Shown here: positions 15,057 through 20,703 of the stretch, piece after piece
Numbering within the stretch: the first letter of the stretch is position 1
Layout of the letters: the number at the start of each line of letters is the position of its first letter
Origin: a virus
Length of the DNA stretch: 20,703 bases
IMG/VR virus record: IMGVR_UViG_3300040962_000366
Location: 1 to 20,703 of that record
Reading direction: 5' to 3' (one strand)
Position numbers and translations under genes: made by a program
The notes under the pieces: generated by a model
Seen by the model: the letters and a program-made list of their open reading frames with translations, nothing else
Database searches by the model: none
What the model was told of the DNA's origin: nothing

Positions 15057-18000
15057 ATGGCAGAAAAGTTTTTTGGCGTAGAAGATATAAAGGTAATAGG
15101 TTTAACTTCGACTAAAAATCTGATAGTTTCTGGTGTTTCCACATTTCAAGATGTAAATATTGGAACTGGTGGAACAGTAGCATTCTTTGATGTTAGTTCT
15201 GGTAAAGTAGGTATTGGTTCCGCTATACCTGCTTATACTCTTGACCTTGGAGAATCTCCATCAACCATTCGTCTTGTAAGTGATCATGATGGAACTGCAA
15301 TCCGTATGGGTGCTGGTGATCAAAATCATGATTTCACTATGCTTAGAGTTGATGGTGCTACTGTTCAACATGATGGTGAAAGTGATGATAATGCCTTTGG
15401 ATACAGTCTTAAATATATTGGATCTGGTCTTGGTAACAATAATAAACTTAGAATAGTCGCTGACAATCAAACAGGTGGAACGGCAATCGATGCATTTACA
15501 ATGCTTCAGGATGGTAGTGTTGGTATAAATTCAATAAATCCAAGAGCAACTTTAGATGTTGATGGAACTTTGAATGTATCTGGTTTTACGACTCTTCAGG
15601 CGCTTCAGGTAAATTCTACAAATACGTTTAGTCTTAGAGTTTCTACTACTGGTACAATTGGAATTGCTAGTGATAGAATTACTGGTATTGATACTGCTGG
15701 TATTTCTACAGATCAATTTGTTATTGGTCCGGCAGGGGTATTCACTTCAGAGGCTATAGTAACTGAAGTTGGTATTACATCTATTGGTATTGGTACAACA
15801 GCATTTGTAGCAGCTACTAATCAAACATTTGAGTTTGGAGTTTATAATGATGAAAAAGTAGTATCTATAACATCTGATGGTAAAATTGGTGTAGGAACTA
15901 CTACTCCTGCCGCAAAACTTTCTGTTCATGGACAAACAGAACTTGAGAGTCTTAATGTAACTGGCATTTCTACATTAGGAAATGTCTTTATAGAACCAGT
16001 TGGAACAGGAGCTTCAGTTGGTGAAAAGAACCCTGGAACGAGTGGAGTTGTTACCTTCTATGGAGATGGTTCTGGATTAAGAAATGTCGTTGCGATTGGA
16101 ACTGGTATTGATATACAAAATAGTGGAGTTGTTGCTGGATCTGCATCCACTATTAATTTTAATAATAATTTAACTGGTAGTTTAAGTAATGGTGTTTATA
16201 CTGTAAATGCTCCAGATATTCCAGATGTTTATTGGGTTCAAAATAGTACAGGAATTCATACTTTAGGTAATGTAGGTATTGGAACTACAACTGTCGATAA
16301 TCAATTAGTTGTAAAGGGAAATGTAGATATTGATGATGTTTTTATAACAGATTATCGAGGTGAATGGTATATTCCTGTTGGTTATGCGAGAACAATGGAT
16401 GCTCAAACAGGAACTGGAATTACAGGCACTGGCGCTTTTAATGTTATTGGAATAGGAGCCACAAGAACCACAGATGCTGAAATTTATAATCATTGTTGGG
16501 ATAATTATGAAGCTTTTGATCTTGATGGTGATGGGATAGTAAGTGCTAGTGATAATTGGATGCTTCAGAGGTATATGTTTGGTTCTACATATGCTGGTGA
16601 TTCATTAATAGGAGATATTTCTAATGTATATGCTTATAATGCAACTAGAACCACTCACGAAGAAATTAGAAGATATCTTTCAAAATATGATTATATAATA
16701 GATGGTAGTGTATCGTATACCGATACAGGAACAGTACTTAGTGGAGTTACCACCAGTTCCAGTGCTATAATATTAGATGTTGGTATTGGTGTTACTGGAC
16801 CGGGAATTTCAGCAGGATCAACAGTAACAGCAATTGGTGTTGATTCAGTAACTATAAGTCAGGCAGTAACACAAACTGAAACAAGTGCAACAGTTTATTT
16901 TGGTAATGGAGTATTGGATATTGATGGTGATAAACAAGTAAGTGCACTTAATGATTCTAAGTTGGTAAATAGAGTATTTGGTGCATATGAAGTTACTAGT
17001 GATACTCCTCCCCGAACAAAAGAAGGTTTTGAAAATTTTGATTTTAGTAATGAATCTAAATTAAATCCTGATGATGGTGGAGGAGCACAATTTAGAGGGA
17101 TACGTGGAGTTGGTATTGGAACTACTGTTTTAGCAACTGATGATAATTATTCATTACAAGTTGTTGGTAAAAGTAAATTAGATGGTGATCTTAATATATC
17201 TGGTGTTTCTACATTTGATGGAAGTTTGACATTAAAAGGAAACCGAGATTTTCTTATTAAGACTGTTTTTGATTTACCTGATGGTAGTATATTAGAAAAT
17301 GAGCATTTTACTGTTAAAGATGGAGATGTTTTTATAAGAGAAGATTTAACTGTCGATGGTAATACTGGAATTGTAGTTACCTACGGTGATGTTATTGTAG
17401 GTGGTGGTCTTTCAGTAGCTGATGAGAGCAAACTTAAGGATTTGGAAACACATAGAGGTTCTGATATAAAGTTAAATGAAACTCTTTATATTACTCCTGA
17501 TGATAATGTACAAAACTGGTATATTCCTGTGGGTTATGCGAGAACAACGTCTCCTCAAGTAGGAACTGCAATAACAGATAACACCCTACCTGCAGATACT
17601 ACAGGTTATCTAAGAACCACAGATGCTCAAGTTTATGATTATTGTTGGGATAATTACGAAATTTTTGATCTCGATGGTGATGGTATAGTAAGTCCTATTG
17701 ATACTCAAATATTTTATAGGTATTATTTTGGTTCTGCATTTCATAATGCAAGTTTGACTAATAATTATGATTCTTTATTTTCATCTAATGCGACTAGAAC
17801 AGACTATACATCAATTATAGGATATATTATAAAATATGCCAAGCAAACACAGACGGCATCATTTAATAGTGGAGATACTACAATTGGAATTACTACTGGT
17901 ACTAACGTGCCGGAAGTAAGACCTGGTATTGCTGTTACCGGAACAGGAATTCCGGCAAATACAACAGTAATAGAAATTGGTATTGGTACAATGACTCTAA

Positions 18001-18833
18001 ATCATGCAACAACATCTACAGAAACGGGTGTTACTTTGACTTTTGGTAATGGATTGCATAATATTAGAGGTGGTCCTTCTATAGCAAGTAATGGCGAGGG
18101 TCTTATCCTTAGTAGAATATTTGGAAGTGCTCAGGCACCAGGATCTCCCTATACTGCTGTGCATTATGAGAGTTATCAATATAATAATGAAATTTTGAAT
18201 CCAAATGATGGTGGTCCTGCACAATTTAAAAGATATCAGAAAGTATCAATCGCAGACACCACAAGTAATGCAGGTGGAGCAAGATACATCAGCACCGAAG
18301 CACCATCTGCTGGTATTGGAACAGAAGGTGATATTTGGTATGATATTTCAGCAACTGGAGATTCTACTGGAACCAATGGAAATATTCCAATTGGTGGAAT
18401 TATTATGTGGTATGGGTCGGTTGCGAATATTCCAACATCATGGAGATTATGTGATGGACAATCTTACAGCACTGCTATTGGAACAATTGCAACGCCTGAC
18501 TTAAGAGATAAATTTGTTGTTGGTGCTACTGGAGATACTACTGATACCACATATCCAAGTCTTTCTCCTGGTGCAGATGGTGGTAGTGCTGATTCAAGTC
18601 TAGTTCAACACCACCACTTGGTGGTTAATACTACTGCATCCAATAATGACGTAAGTGGCACTCATCCTTATATTTCACAATCCTCCACGGATGGGGGTTA
18701 TGATTTGAAAGGTAATGCTGATAGTGCTTCATATATTCCTAATGTAGGTAAAACTAGTTCTGCGGGTAATTCTGCTACCAATGCAAACCTCCCACCATAT
18801 TATGCTCTTGCCTATATTATGAGAATCTTGTAA
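15057..18833 (+). CDS. Giant tail fibre with two dockerin-like modules and a phage tail-collar C-terminus
   Basis: Of 1258 residues, about 1-430 are shaft repeats (VGIGSAIPAYTLDLGE, IGVGTTTPAAKLSVHGQTEL, GNVGIGTTT). Two homologous modules follow at about 437-645 and 821-1025. Each opens with WYIPVGYART and contains an EF-hand/dockerin-like loop, FDLDGDGIVSASDNWMLQRY at about 486 and FDLDGDGIVSPIDTQIFYRY at about 869. A second loop about 130 residues on is LDIDGDKQVSALND in copy 1 and a degenerate IRGGPSIASNGEG in copy 2. The C-terminus from about 1108 is a tail-collar domain: IPIGGIIMWYGSVANIPTSW, RLCDGQ, TPDLRDKFVVGA, and the ending PPYYALAYIMRIL. A His cluster, VQHHHLVV at about 1184-1191, lies where gp12-type fibres bind metal. 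The likely role is calcium-stabilised host attachment. Confidence 0.8.
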   Translation: MAEKFFGVEDIKVIGLTSTKNLIVSGVSTFQDVNIGTGGTVAFFDVSSGKVGIGSAIPAYTLDLGESPSTIRLVSDHDGTAIRMGAGDQNHDFTMLRVDGATVQHDGESDDNAFGYSLKYIGSGLGNNNKLRIVADNQTGGTAIDAFTMLQDGSVGINSINPRATLDVDGTLNVSGFTTLQALQVNSTNTFSLRVSTTGTIGIASDRITGIDTAGISTDQFVIGPAGVFTSEAIVTEVGITSIGIGTTAFVAATNQTFEFGVYNDEKVVSITSDGKIGVGTTTPAAKLSVHGQTELESLNVTGISTLGNVFIEPVGTGASVGEKNPGTSGVVTFYGDGSGLRNVVAIGTGIDIQNSGVVAGSASTINFNNNLTGSLSNGVYTVNAPDIPDVYWVQNSTGIHTLGNVGIGTTTVDNQLVVKGNVDIDDVFITDYRGEWYIPVGYARTMDAQTGTGITGTGAFNVIGIGATRTTDAEIYNHCWDNYEAFDLDGDGIVSASDNWMLQRYMFGSTYAGDSLIGDISNVYAYNATRTTHEEIRRYLSKYDYIIDGSVSYTDTGTVLSGVTTSSSAIILDVGIGVTGPGISAGSTVTAIGVDSVTISQAVTQTETSATVYFGNGVLDIDGDKQVSALNDSKLVNRVFGAYEVTSDTPPRTKEGFENFDFSNESKLNPDDGGGAQFRGIRGVGIGTTVLATDDNYSLQVVGKSKLDGDLNISGVSTFDGSLTLKGNRDFLIKTVFDLPDGSILENEHFTVKDGDVFIREDLTVDGNTGIVVTYGDVIVGGGLSVADESKLKDLETHRGSDIKLNETLYITPDDNVQNWYIPVGYARTTSPQVGTAITDNTLPADTTGYLRTTDAQVYDYCWDNYEIFDLDGDGIVSPIDTQIFYRYYFGSAFHNASLTNNYDSLFSSNATRTDYTSIIGYIIKYAKQTQTASFNSGDTTIGITTGTNVPEVRPGIAVTGTGIPANTTVIEIGIGTMTLNHATTSTETGVTLTFGNGLHNIRGGPSIASNGEGLILSRIFGSAQAPGSPYTAVHYESYQYNNEILNPNDGGPAQFKRYQKVSIADTTSNAGGARYISTEAPSAGIGTEGDIWYDISATGDSTGTNGNIPIGGIIMWYGSVANIPTSWRLCDGQSYSTAIGTIATPDLRDKFVVGATGDTTDTTYPSLSPGADGGSADSSLVQHHHLVVNTTASNNDVSGTHPYISQSSTDGGYDLKGNADSASYIPNVGKTSSAGNSATNANLPPYYALAYIMRIL
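16365..16990 (+). repeat. Dockerin-like module, copy 1
   Basis: This stretch is the first copy of a duplicated segment of the collar fibre gene. Its opening (tggtatattcctgttggt...) matches copy 2 at 17517 with one mismatch in 30 bases. The block around the calcium-type loop (about 16466-16545) is also highly similar at DNA level, while the intervening beta segment has diverged. The offset at the start is 1152 bases (384 codons). Both putative EF-hand loops keep their acidic residues here. Confidence 0.75.
17517..18129 (+). repeat. Dockerin-like module, copy 2
   Basis: This second copy of the module starts with the same WYIPVGYART coding block and carries an intact first loop (DLDGDGIVSPID). 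The second loop region, near residues 997-1010, has lost most of its acidic residues. The inner Gly/Thr-rich beta segment still parallels copy 1, with TETSATVYFGNG answered by TETGVTLTFGNG just before the second loop. Confidence 0.75.
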
Positions 18834-18865
18834 ACTACATATATAAAAGAAACTGAATTCATTAA

Positions 18866-19408
18866 ATGAAATACACAGTCACTGATGTTACAACGAGTCA
18901 TATACTTGTAGACTTTGAAGATGGTAAGAAAGCACTGGTTCCTATTCAGGCAGGATGGGATAAGGAAAGGATAGAAGAAGAAATATCAAAATATGTCCCA
19001 TCAACTCCAAAAGTCAGAGAATCTTTTGCAAACACTACATCTATTCCGATTTCTGTAGGTGATACTAATACTATTGAGTCATATAAAGTTGTTAGAGATA
19101 ACAAAATTAAAGCACAACAAGAAGAAGCATTTAAAAAAGCAGAAGAAGATAAAAAGAAAGCAGAAAGTCAATTAGTTTCCTATATGGCAGTTAGATCTGC
19201 CATGTACCCTTCTATAGGAGATCAACTGGATGCTCTATATCATGCCGGAGTTTTCCCCGAAGAAATGGCAAGTAAGATTAGAGAAGTGAAAGAAAAATAT
19301 CCAAAAGATATGGAACAAATTACCGTCAAAGAATTATCAGAATTGCGTACAAAAAGTGGATCTTATGTAGTGATTGATGGCACTCCAGTTCCGGTACAAG
19401 AATCATGA
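18866..19408 (+). CDS. Uncharacterised phage protein with coiled coil and YPSIGDQLDAL motif
   Basis: I cannot name this 180-residue protein. Residues 1-45 form a small beta domain (KYTVTDVTTSHILVDFEDGK, then ALVPIQAG). Residues about 72-108 form a highly charged coiled coil rich in Lys, Glu and Gln. SAMYPSIGDQLDALYHAG at about 111-128 resembles a motif often found in small proteins encoded next to phage tail fibres, including some tail-fibre assembly proteins. The rest is helical with a short C-terminal beta hairpin. Its position just after the collar fibre supports an accessory or chaperone role in fibre assembly, by inference. Its stop overlaps the next start (ATGA), indicating translational coupling. 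No clear Shine-Dalgarno precedes its ATG. Confidence 0.55.
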   Translation: MKYTVTDVTTSHILVDFEDGKKALVPIQAGWDKERIEEEISKYVPSTPKVRESFANTTSIPISVGDTNTIESYKVVRDNKIKAQQEEAFKKAEEDKKKAESQLVSYMAVRSAMYPSIGDQLDALYHAGVFPEEMASKIREVKEKYPKDMEQITVKELSELRTKSGSYVVIDGTPVPVQES

Positions 19409-19578
19409 GTGAAGAAAATTTCTTACAGAAGATACAAAAAATGGGACAAGAAAGGTTTGATATTTGTAAGGAATGTCCCGAACTTTTTACTCCAACAGCA
19501 CAATGTAAAAGGTGTGGTTGTTTTATGAAACTGAAAGTTGTTATACCAAATCAAAAATGTCCTATAGGAAAGTGGTAA
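19405..19578 (+). CDS. Small zinc-ribbon-like protein (57 residues)
   Basis: This short ORF starts at the ATG of an ATGA overlap with the upstream stop and ends at TAA 19576-19578, directly abutting the next ATG. Its cysteines are arranged CKECPELFTPTAQCKRCGCF and, later, NQKCPIGKW. That is CxxC (21, 24), a CxxCxC cluster (34, 37, 39) and Cys52, a zinc-ribbon pattern ending in CPIGKW like small uncharacterised proteins (DUF6171-type as I recall) found in phages and bacteria. It probably binds one zinc ion. Overlap with both neighbours and the conserved motif make it a real gene despite its size. Function unknown; possibilities include a nucleic-acid or protein-binding accessory factor. Confidence 0.72.
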   Translation: MSEENFLQKIQKMGQERFDICKECPELFTPTAQCKRCGCFMKLKVVIPNQKCPIGKW

Positions 19579-20376
19579 ATGCCTGCATATACTGATAATA
19601 CTGATTCTCCTATTGCAATTACAGAAGCAATTAGAACATTAAGAGTAATTGCCGTTGGTGAAGGTGGTGCAGGAACTTCTTATAGTGGTTCTACGGCAAC
19701 AAATGGTAATGATGGTGCAGACACTACATTTATGGGAATTACTGCAGAAGGTGGTAGTGCTGGAGTTAATCAAACTGCAGGGACAGGTGGTGGTGCTACT
19801 GCGACTACGGGAACTATTTTATCCTCTTCTGCTGGTGCTGATGGTGGAAGTCCTGCCACAATTGATGGTGGAGTAGGGCATACATTTACTTCACCATCTT
19901 TAGGTAGTATCACAAAAGGTGCTGGTGAAGATGGAGTTTCTGATTCAGTTACAACACCTGGTCAGTGTCTGTACAGTAGCATAATAGGTACAGTTGGTCT
20001 GAATCAACCTTGTGCTGCGGGGCAATGTGCATGTGGTACAGCTCCAGGACAATTTGGACCTGTAAAAAAATGTTGTATATATCAAAGTGCTTCGACAACT
20101 ACTTATAATGGTGGAGGTGGTGGTGCTGGTGGATTTATTGAAGTTCAGTTTTCTCAATCAGAACTGACATCTTATTATGGTTCTCAAAGTTATTCCGTTA
20201 ATAGTGCCGGAAGTGGAGAACTTAATGGGTTTCTTGAGGTCATTTATTTTTTCACAGATGTTTATATCAAAACTTCTTTGGGTTGGCAGTTGGTAAAAAA
20301 CATTTATGTCAATCAATCAGACGTTGGTATTGGTTGGACAACTTCGGTGGCAAACCTAAAAAATTATGGATGGTAG
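19579..20376 (+). CDS. Glycine-rich, cysteine-containing putative tail/adhesin protein
   Basis: This 265-residue protein starts immediately after the zinc-ribbon gene, with AGGA eight bases upstream of ATG 19579. Residues 25-125 are dominated by Gly, Ala, Ser and Thr (GEGGAGTSYSGS, GNDGADTT). A cysteine-rich insert follows at about 128-166 (PGQC, QPCAAGQCACG, KKCC), with six cysteines. Then comes a polyglycine turn, YNGGGGGAGGFIEVQFSQSE. The final 60 residues are beta-like and end in a Trp-rich tail (LGWQLVKNIYVN, GIGWTT). Glycine-rich domains of this kind occur in phage tail fibre tips and in gp38-type adhesins of T-even phages, where polyglycine loops present receptor-binding segments. No family is assigned with certainty; location after the fibre genes supports a virion-surface role. 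Confidence 0.55.
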   Translation: MPAYTDNTDSPIAITEAIRTLRVIAVGEGGAGTSYSGSTATNGNDGADTTFMGITAEGGSAGVNQTAGTGGGATATTGTILSSSAGADGGSPATIDGGVGHTFTSPSLGSITKGAGEDGVSDSVTTPGQCLYSSIIGTVGLNQPCAAGQCACGTAPGQFGPVKKCCIYQSASTTTYNGGGGGAGGFIEVQFSQSELTSYYGSQSYSVNSAGSGELNGFLEVIYFFTDVYIKTSLGWQLVKNIYVNQSDVGIGWTTSVANLKNYGW

Positions 20377-20403
20377 GACACTTATCCGACTGGCACACAC
20401 CCC

Positions 20404-20432
20404 TTGACCACCCGGTTCAGATGCCCTATAAT
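20404..20432 (+). promoter_or_regulatory. Sigma-70-type promoter, TTGACC-17 bp-TATAAT
   Basis: A -35 box TTGACC (20404-20409) and a consensus -10 box TATAAT (20427-20432) are separated by exactly 17 bases. Transcription would begin near 20439-20440, about 17 bases before the ATG at 20457. The surrounding DNA is visibly richer in G and C than the structural genes. This is the only strong host-type promoter I find in the window. CCCTATAATATGGG around the -10 box is a partial palindrome. Confidence 0.75.
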
Positions 20433-20456
20433 ATGGGGGTAATCAACGGAACCCAG

Positions 20457-20654
20457 ATGACTGAAGAATACGTGGTCGGTATCGTGATCGATGTCTGCTC
20501 CCGCTCCTTCCTCCTCCTGAGCAATGAGGGTGATGAGAAGATGGTAGAATGTGAAACTGTTGATCAGTTTATGAATGTGCTTGAGATGGTGACTGCTAAT
20601 TTGACTGATGAGCAGATCGAATATGCAGACCTTGCGCTTTGTGAAAAAGTGTGA
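20457..20654 (+). CDS. Short conserved-looking phage protein of unknown function
   Basis: The chosen start is ATG 20457, because the promoter just upstream would start transcription after the earlier in-frame ATGs at 20370, 20421 and 20433. The product is 65 residues: MTEEYVVGIVIDVCSRSFLL, LSNEGDEKMVECETVDQFMN, then an acidic helical end. I recall similar small proteins in cyanophages but no function. The pattern is one compact alpha/beta domain: two strands, an acidic turn, and a C-terminal helix. If 20370 were used instead, the protein would be 94 residues and would overlap the upstream stop. Codon third positions here are richer in C and G than in neighbouring genes, matching the GC-rich promoter region. 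No strong Shine-Dalgarno is seen. Confidence 0.6.
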   Translation: MTEEYVVGIVIDVCSRSFLLLSNEGDEKMVECETVDQFMNVLEMVTANLTDEQIEYADLALCEKV

Positions 20655-20664
20655 TATACTATCA

Positions 20665-20672
20665 CTAAATAA
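20665..20672 (+). promoter_or_regulatory. Possible late promoter-like motif CTAAATAA
   Basis: CTAAATAA lies in the 27-base gap after the stop at 20654 and ten bases before the next ATG. It matches the motif family seen at 408 and 6669. The short distance to the ATG would leave almost no leader, so the assignment is weak. Confidence 0.22.
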
Positions 20673-20681
20673 ATTTTAGCG

Positions 20682-20703
20682 ATGCATATTTACACCGTGC
20701 AAC
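20682..20703 (+). CDS. Start of a further gene (truncated by window end)
   Basis: An ATG at 20682 opens a frame reading MHIYTVQ up to the window edge. It follows the previous stop by 27 bases, in keeping with the tight packing of the region. Only seven codons are visible, so it is neither confirmed nor identifiable. Confidence 0.35.

Noticed and set aside
8702-18833. Possible S74 intramolecular chaperone suggested by the GIGT shaft repeats
   Set aside because: GIGT repeats often precede S74 domains, but none of the three fibres shows the C-terminal Ser/Lys chaperone motif; one ends instead in a tail-collar domain.
18842-18849. TATAAAAG as a late promoter before the 18866 gene
   Set aside because: It deviates from TATAAATA at key positions and such A/T strings are frequent in these gaps.
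20283-20369. Upstream extension of the last small gene to an ATG at 20283
   Set aside because: It lies inside the glycine-rich gene in another frame, upstream of the strong promoter, and its residues look like a shadow.

Overview
The window is AT-rich and almost entirely coding. It reads as the tail and baseplate-hub morphogenesis region of a T4-like marine myovirus, most likely a cyanophage infecting Prochlorococcus or Synechococcus. The call rests on recognisable T4 structural families (gp4, gp54/gp48, gp26, a tape measure, gp27, the gp5 OB-fold and a gp12-type tail collar), on long fibre genes full of GIGT shaft repeats typical of marine T4-like phages, and on the near absence of intergenic space. 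No sequence search was run, so family names come from recognised motifs and gene order.

Layout. Bases 1-407 (minus strand) hold the start of a gp4-like head-completion nuclease, divergent from everything else. From 450 to the end all genes lie on the plus strand. Bases 450-2197 encode a tube-fold baseplate protein (gp54/gp48 type), gp26, and a short -1-frame ORF that appears to be joined to gp26 by programmed frameshifting. Bases 2187-4884 encode a tape-measure-like protein and a second protein with a related N-terminus fused to a lysozyme-like domain. Bases 4890-8700 complete the hub: gp27-like, gp5 OB-fold, a helical plus beta-repeat structural protein, and a small beta-helical spike-like protein. 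Bases 8702-18833 are a fibre/appendage cassette: three very long fibre-like proteins and one small beta protein. The last fibre has a tail-collar C-terminus and two tandem dockerin-like (EF-hand) modules. Bases 18866-20376 hold three accessory genes: a coiled-coil protein, a small zinc-ribbon protein and a glycine/cysteine-rich protein. At 20404 a textbook sigma-70 promoter in locally GC-rich DNA opens a different transcription unit with a short conserved-looking gene, followed by the start of another gene.

How the parts fit. gp26 and its frameshift product would chaperone the tape measure, which sits directly downstream. The tape measure, gp27, gp5-OB and spike would build the central hub and needle, with the lysozyme-like activity supplied by a separate protein. 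The fibre cassette would supply host-contacting parts. T4-type late-promoter-like motifs (CTAAATA or ATAAATA) precede several units, which suits late expression. The sigma-70 promoter near the right end suggests host-polymerase, probably earlier, expression there.

The most interesting observation is a complete -1 frameshift cassette at the end of gp26: T TTT TTC in the correct phase, a 6-nt spacer, and a GTATG-GCT-CATAC hairpin. Next are the apparent splitting of gp5 functions over separate genes and the duplicated dockerin-like modules in a tail fibre. There is no gene-free stretch longer than 300 bases, and I saw no tRNA, CRISPR array, insertion sequence or clear intrinsic terminator.
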